This document shows positions 5,897 through 7,361 of a stretch of DNA of 7,361 nucleotides, one piece after another. The translations under genes and the position numbers were made by a program. Source of the stretch: Paracoccaceae bacterium (GTDB taxonomy: Bacteria; Pseudomonadota; Alphaproteobacteria; Rhodobacterales; Rhodobacteraceae); the NCBI GenBank assembly GCA_003565055.1, contig PXDM01000076.1, forward strand, positions 1-7,361, written 5' to 3'. Below the pieces are notes generated by a model, which worked only from the letters and a program-made list of their open reading frames with translations, was not told the DNA's origin and searched no databases. Positions within the stretch are counted from its first letter, which is position 1. The number at the start of each line of letters is the position of its first letter.

Positions 5897-7273
5897 CTAC
5901 CCTGCCCAGGGGCGCGCATCCGCCCGCCCCGGCCCGCGCCAGAAGCGCCACATCAACAGCACGGCCGCGGTGCTCAGCCCGAGGACCAGCCCACCCCAGA
6001 TGCCCTCACCGCCAAATCCCAGCGGGAAGCCCATCAGATAGCTCGCGGGCATGCCCACGCCCCAATAGCTGAAGGCCGCGATCAGCATCGGCCCGCGCGT
6101 GTCCTGCACCCCGCGCAGCAGCCCCATGGCCATGACCTGCGCCCCGTCCGCAAGCTGGAACACCGCTGCCACGATCAGGAAGGACGCGCCGATGGCGATG
6201 ATCGCGGCGCGGGCGGGTTCATCGGGCGACAGGAAGAGCCCGACGAGCAGCGGCCCCATCATGATATAAACGACCATCGTCGCGCAGGCAAAAACGACCG
6301 AGACGATCACCGACATCCGCGCCGACGCGCGCAAAAGCGCCTGATCGCGCATCCCCCGCGCGCGCCCCACCAGCACTGTCGCGGCGTTGGAAAAGCCCAG
6401 ATGCACCATGAAGAGCATCGCCGTGATCTCCAGCGCGATGCCATGGGAGGCCAGTTCCTGCGTGCCGATCCAGCCCATCATGATCGCGGCAGCGGAAAAC
6501 AGCGCGGTTTCGGCCACCAGCGCCACGCCAATCGGCCAGCCCAGCCGCCAGACCTGCCCCATCGCCTGCCAATCCGCGCGCCAGAAACGCTGAAAGAGCG
6601 TGTAACGCCGCAGCGCGGGCAGAAGCGCGCAATAGGCAGCCAGCGCTGCGACACTCGCCAGATTGACGAGGATCGTCGCAATCGCCGCCCCGCGCACACC
6701 CAATTCCGGCGCGCCGAGATTGCCGAAGATGAAGACCCAGTTGGCGATGATATTCACCCCCACAGCCGCGATAGTGATCCAGAGCGCGACCTGCGTGCGC
6801 CGCAGCGCTGCGAGGTAATTCTTCAGCACCATCACCGCCAGCGCCGGGACCAGCGAGAAGCCGAGGATGCGCATATAGGCTTCGGCCAGCGGCACCACAT
6901 CCTCGGGCTGGCCCAGCGCACCCAGCAGCGTGCCTGAGAACCAGAAGAGCGGCAATGCGCAGATGCCGAAAGCGATCGAGAGCCAGATCCCCATCCGCGT
7001 GGCGCGCCGCACTTCCGTGTCATTTTCGGATGCGGCAGCGGTCGCGACCATCGGCATGACAGCGTTCGCAAAGCCCGTCCCGAAGGTGAAGACCGCGAAG
7101 AAGATCGCCGCACCCAAGACACCCGCAGCGAGATCCGCGACCCCGTACCAGCCGAGCATGATCGTATCGGTCACAGCGAGCATGAATTGCGCCAGATGAC
7201 TGCCCGCCAGCGGCAGGCCCAGCGCCAGCACAGCGCGAAGATGGGAACGGGGGGCAGTCTCGGTGGCTGTCAT
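5897..7273 (-). CDS. MATE family efflux transporter, NorM type
   Basis: A multidrug and toxin extrusion transporter of the inner membrane, expected to export cationic or amphipathic compounds in exchange for Na+ or H+. With the start at 7273 it has 458 residues and about twelve hydrophobic segments in two related halves, the usual NorM size. It carries D36 (VTDTIMLGW), E255 (ALVAETALFS) and D376 (FQLADGAQV), which match the acidic residues described for the cation site of Vibrio NorM. The stretch LLRGVQDTRGPMLIAAFSYW (residues 385-404) is also characteristic. I chose the ATG at 7273 rather than the one at 7309: GGGGAAGG (7282-7275) lies directly before it, the extra 12 residues are not MATE-like, and D36/E255 then fall at the family positions. 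It lies 42 bases after a preceding gene and 9 bases before the DMT permease. It lacks any specific sign of being a polysaccharide flippase. Confidence 0.95.
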   Translation of the reverse strand: MTATETAPRSHLRAVLALGLPLAGSHLAQFMLAVTDTIMLGWYGVADLAAGVLGAAIFFAVFTFGTGFANAVMPMVATAAASENDTEVRRATRMGIWLSIAFGICALPLFWFSGTLLGALGQPEDVVPLAEAYMRILGFSLVPALAVMVLKNYLAALRRTQVALWITIAAVGVNIIANWVFIFGNLGAPELGVRGAAIATILVNLASVAALAAYCALLPALRRYTLFQRFWRADWQAMGQVWRLGWPIGVALVAETALFSAAAIMMGWIGTQELASHGIALEITAMLFMVHLGFSNAATVLVGRARGMRDQALLRASARMSVIVSVVFACATMVVYIMMGPLLVGLFLSPDEPARAAIIAIGASFLIVAAVFQLADGAQVMAMGLLRGVQDTRGPMLIAAFSYWGVGMPASYLMGFPLGFGGEGIWGGLVLGLSTAAVLLMWRFWRGPGRADARPWAG

Positions 7274-7274
7274 G

Positions 7275-7302
7275 CCTTCCCCGTTAGCGCCAGAGCACGG
7301 GG
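7275..7302 (-). promoter_or_regulatory. Ribosome binding site of the MATE gene within a possible hairpin
   Basis: GGGGAAGG (7282-7275) is the likely Shine-Dalgarno for the ATG at 7273, with unusually tight spacing. Its GGGG lies inside ACGGGG (7284-7279), which can pair with CCCCGT (7302-7297) across a 12-base loop. The hairpin could mask the site or belong to the end of the preceding gene; six pairs is little evidence. Confidence 0.3.
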
Positions 7303-7315
7303 GCGGCAAGATGGG

Positions 7316-7361
7316 CTAGGCGATTTTTAACATGTTCAGCGCCACCAGCAGGATCGTGAGC
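7316..7361 (-). CDS. C-terminal codons of an unidentified, probably membrane protein
   Basis: On the minus strand one frame reads LTILLVALNMLKIA and then TAG (7318-7316), 42 bases before the MATE start. The hydrophobic run suggests the final membrane segment of a protein whose body lies to the right of the window. Another frame of the same strand is also open here but reads as a polar, unremarkable sequence. With 14 residues no family can be assigned, and it may not be a gene at all. Confidence 0.4.
   Translation of the reverse strand, partial: LTILLVALNMLKIA

Noticed and set aside
4914..5951. 345-codon minus-strand frame overlapping the permease
   Set aside because: It is out of frame with the EamA permease, which covers most of it, and gives a Gly/Arg/Ala-rich product with no membrane segments.
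5153..6937. 594-codon open frame on the plus strand
   Set aside because: The product is very rich in Arg, His, Pro and Gln and is antisense to the permease and MATE genes, whose membrane segments and family motifs are unmistakable.
5897..7273. MATE gene as a Wzx-like flippase for the glycan made by the neighbouring operon
   Set aside because: It carries the acidic residues and the LRGVQDTRGPM-type segment of NorM drug exporters and lies in its own unit with a DMT permease; only proximity would support a flippase role.
7274..7309. Longer MATE start at the ATG at 7309
   Set aside because: The extra 12 residues (MPPPCSGANGEG) are not typical, no Shine-Dalgarno precedes that ATG, and the purine-rich site lies just before the ATG at 7273.
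1..7361. CRISPR arrays, insertion sequences, tRNA genes, phage or defence genes
   Set aside because: No spaced direct repeats, terminal inverted repeats, transposase motifs, tRNA-like cloverleaf or CCA end were seen on either strand.

Overview
The window reads as chromosomal DNA from a GC-rich alphaproteobacterium, most likely Rhodobacterales-like. This rests on GC-rich third positions, GTG/ATG starts and the style of the proteins; it is an inference, and no marker gene is present to prove it. Every gene I can support lies on the minus strand, so transcription runs from right to left. The long plus-strand open frames are antisense shadows of high-GC genes. I see no RNA genes, insertion sequences, CRISPR arrays or integration scars.

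Right part, in transcription order. A few codons of an unidentified gene end at 7316. A NorM-type MATE efflux transporter follows (7273 to 5897), then an EamA/DMT-family permease (5887 to 5021). The two transporters are 9 bases apart, and the Shine-Dalgarno of the second overlaps the stop of the first, so they form a probable operon. A gap of about 185 bases (4836-5020) holds weak hairpins after the permease gene and a plausible promoter with a small dyad ahead of the next unit.

Left part, in transcription order. A family 2 glycosyltransferase with a coiled-coil linker and an unrecognised C-terminal domain (4835 to 3273) is followed by a 259-residue protein with one TPR-like hairpin pair and an unrecognised N-terminus (3211 to 2432). 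A PAPS-dependent-type sulfotransferase comes next (2435 to 1638, overlapping the previous gene by 4 bases). Last is a large alpha-helical, TPR-like protein (from 1622, running off the left edge). The tight spacing suggests one operon with a possible second promoter before the 259-residue gene. The combination of a glycosyltransferase, a sulfotransferase and two helical-repeat proteins suggests a small module that builds and sulfates a surface or secreted glycan. This module is the part of the window most likely to be undescribed. The transporters next to it look like ordinary efflux genes and need not be related.

The most useful corrections to a naive ORF call are: (1) the open frame covering 1-1622, which has no stop inside the window and is easily missed; (2) shorter starts for the MATE gene (7273) and, by two codons, for the glycosyltransferase (4835); and (3) a 29-base near-perfect palindrome inside the 259-residue gene at 2814-2842.
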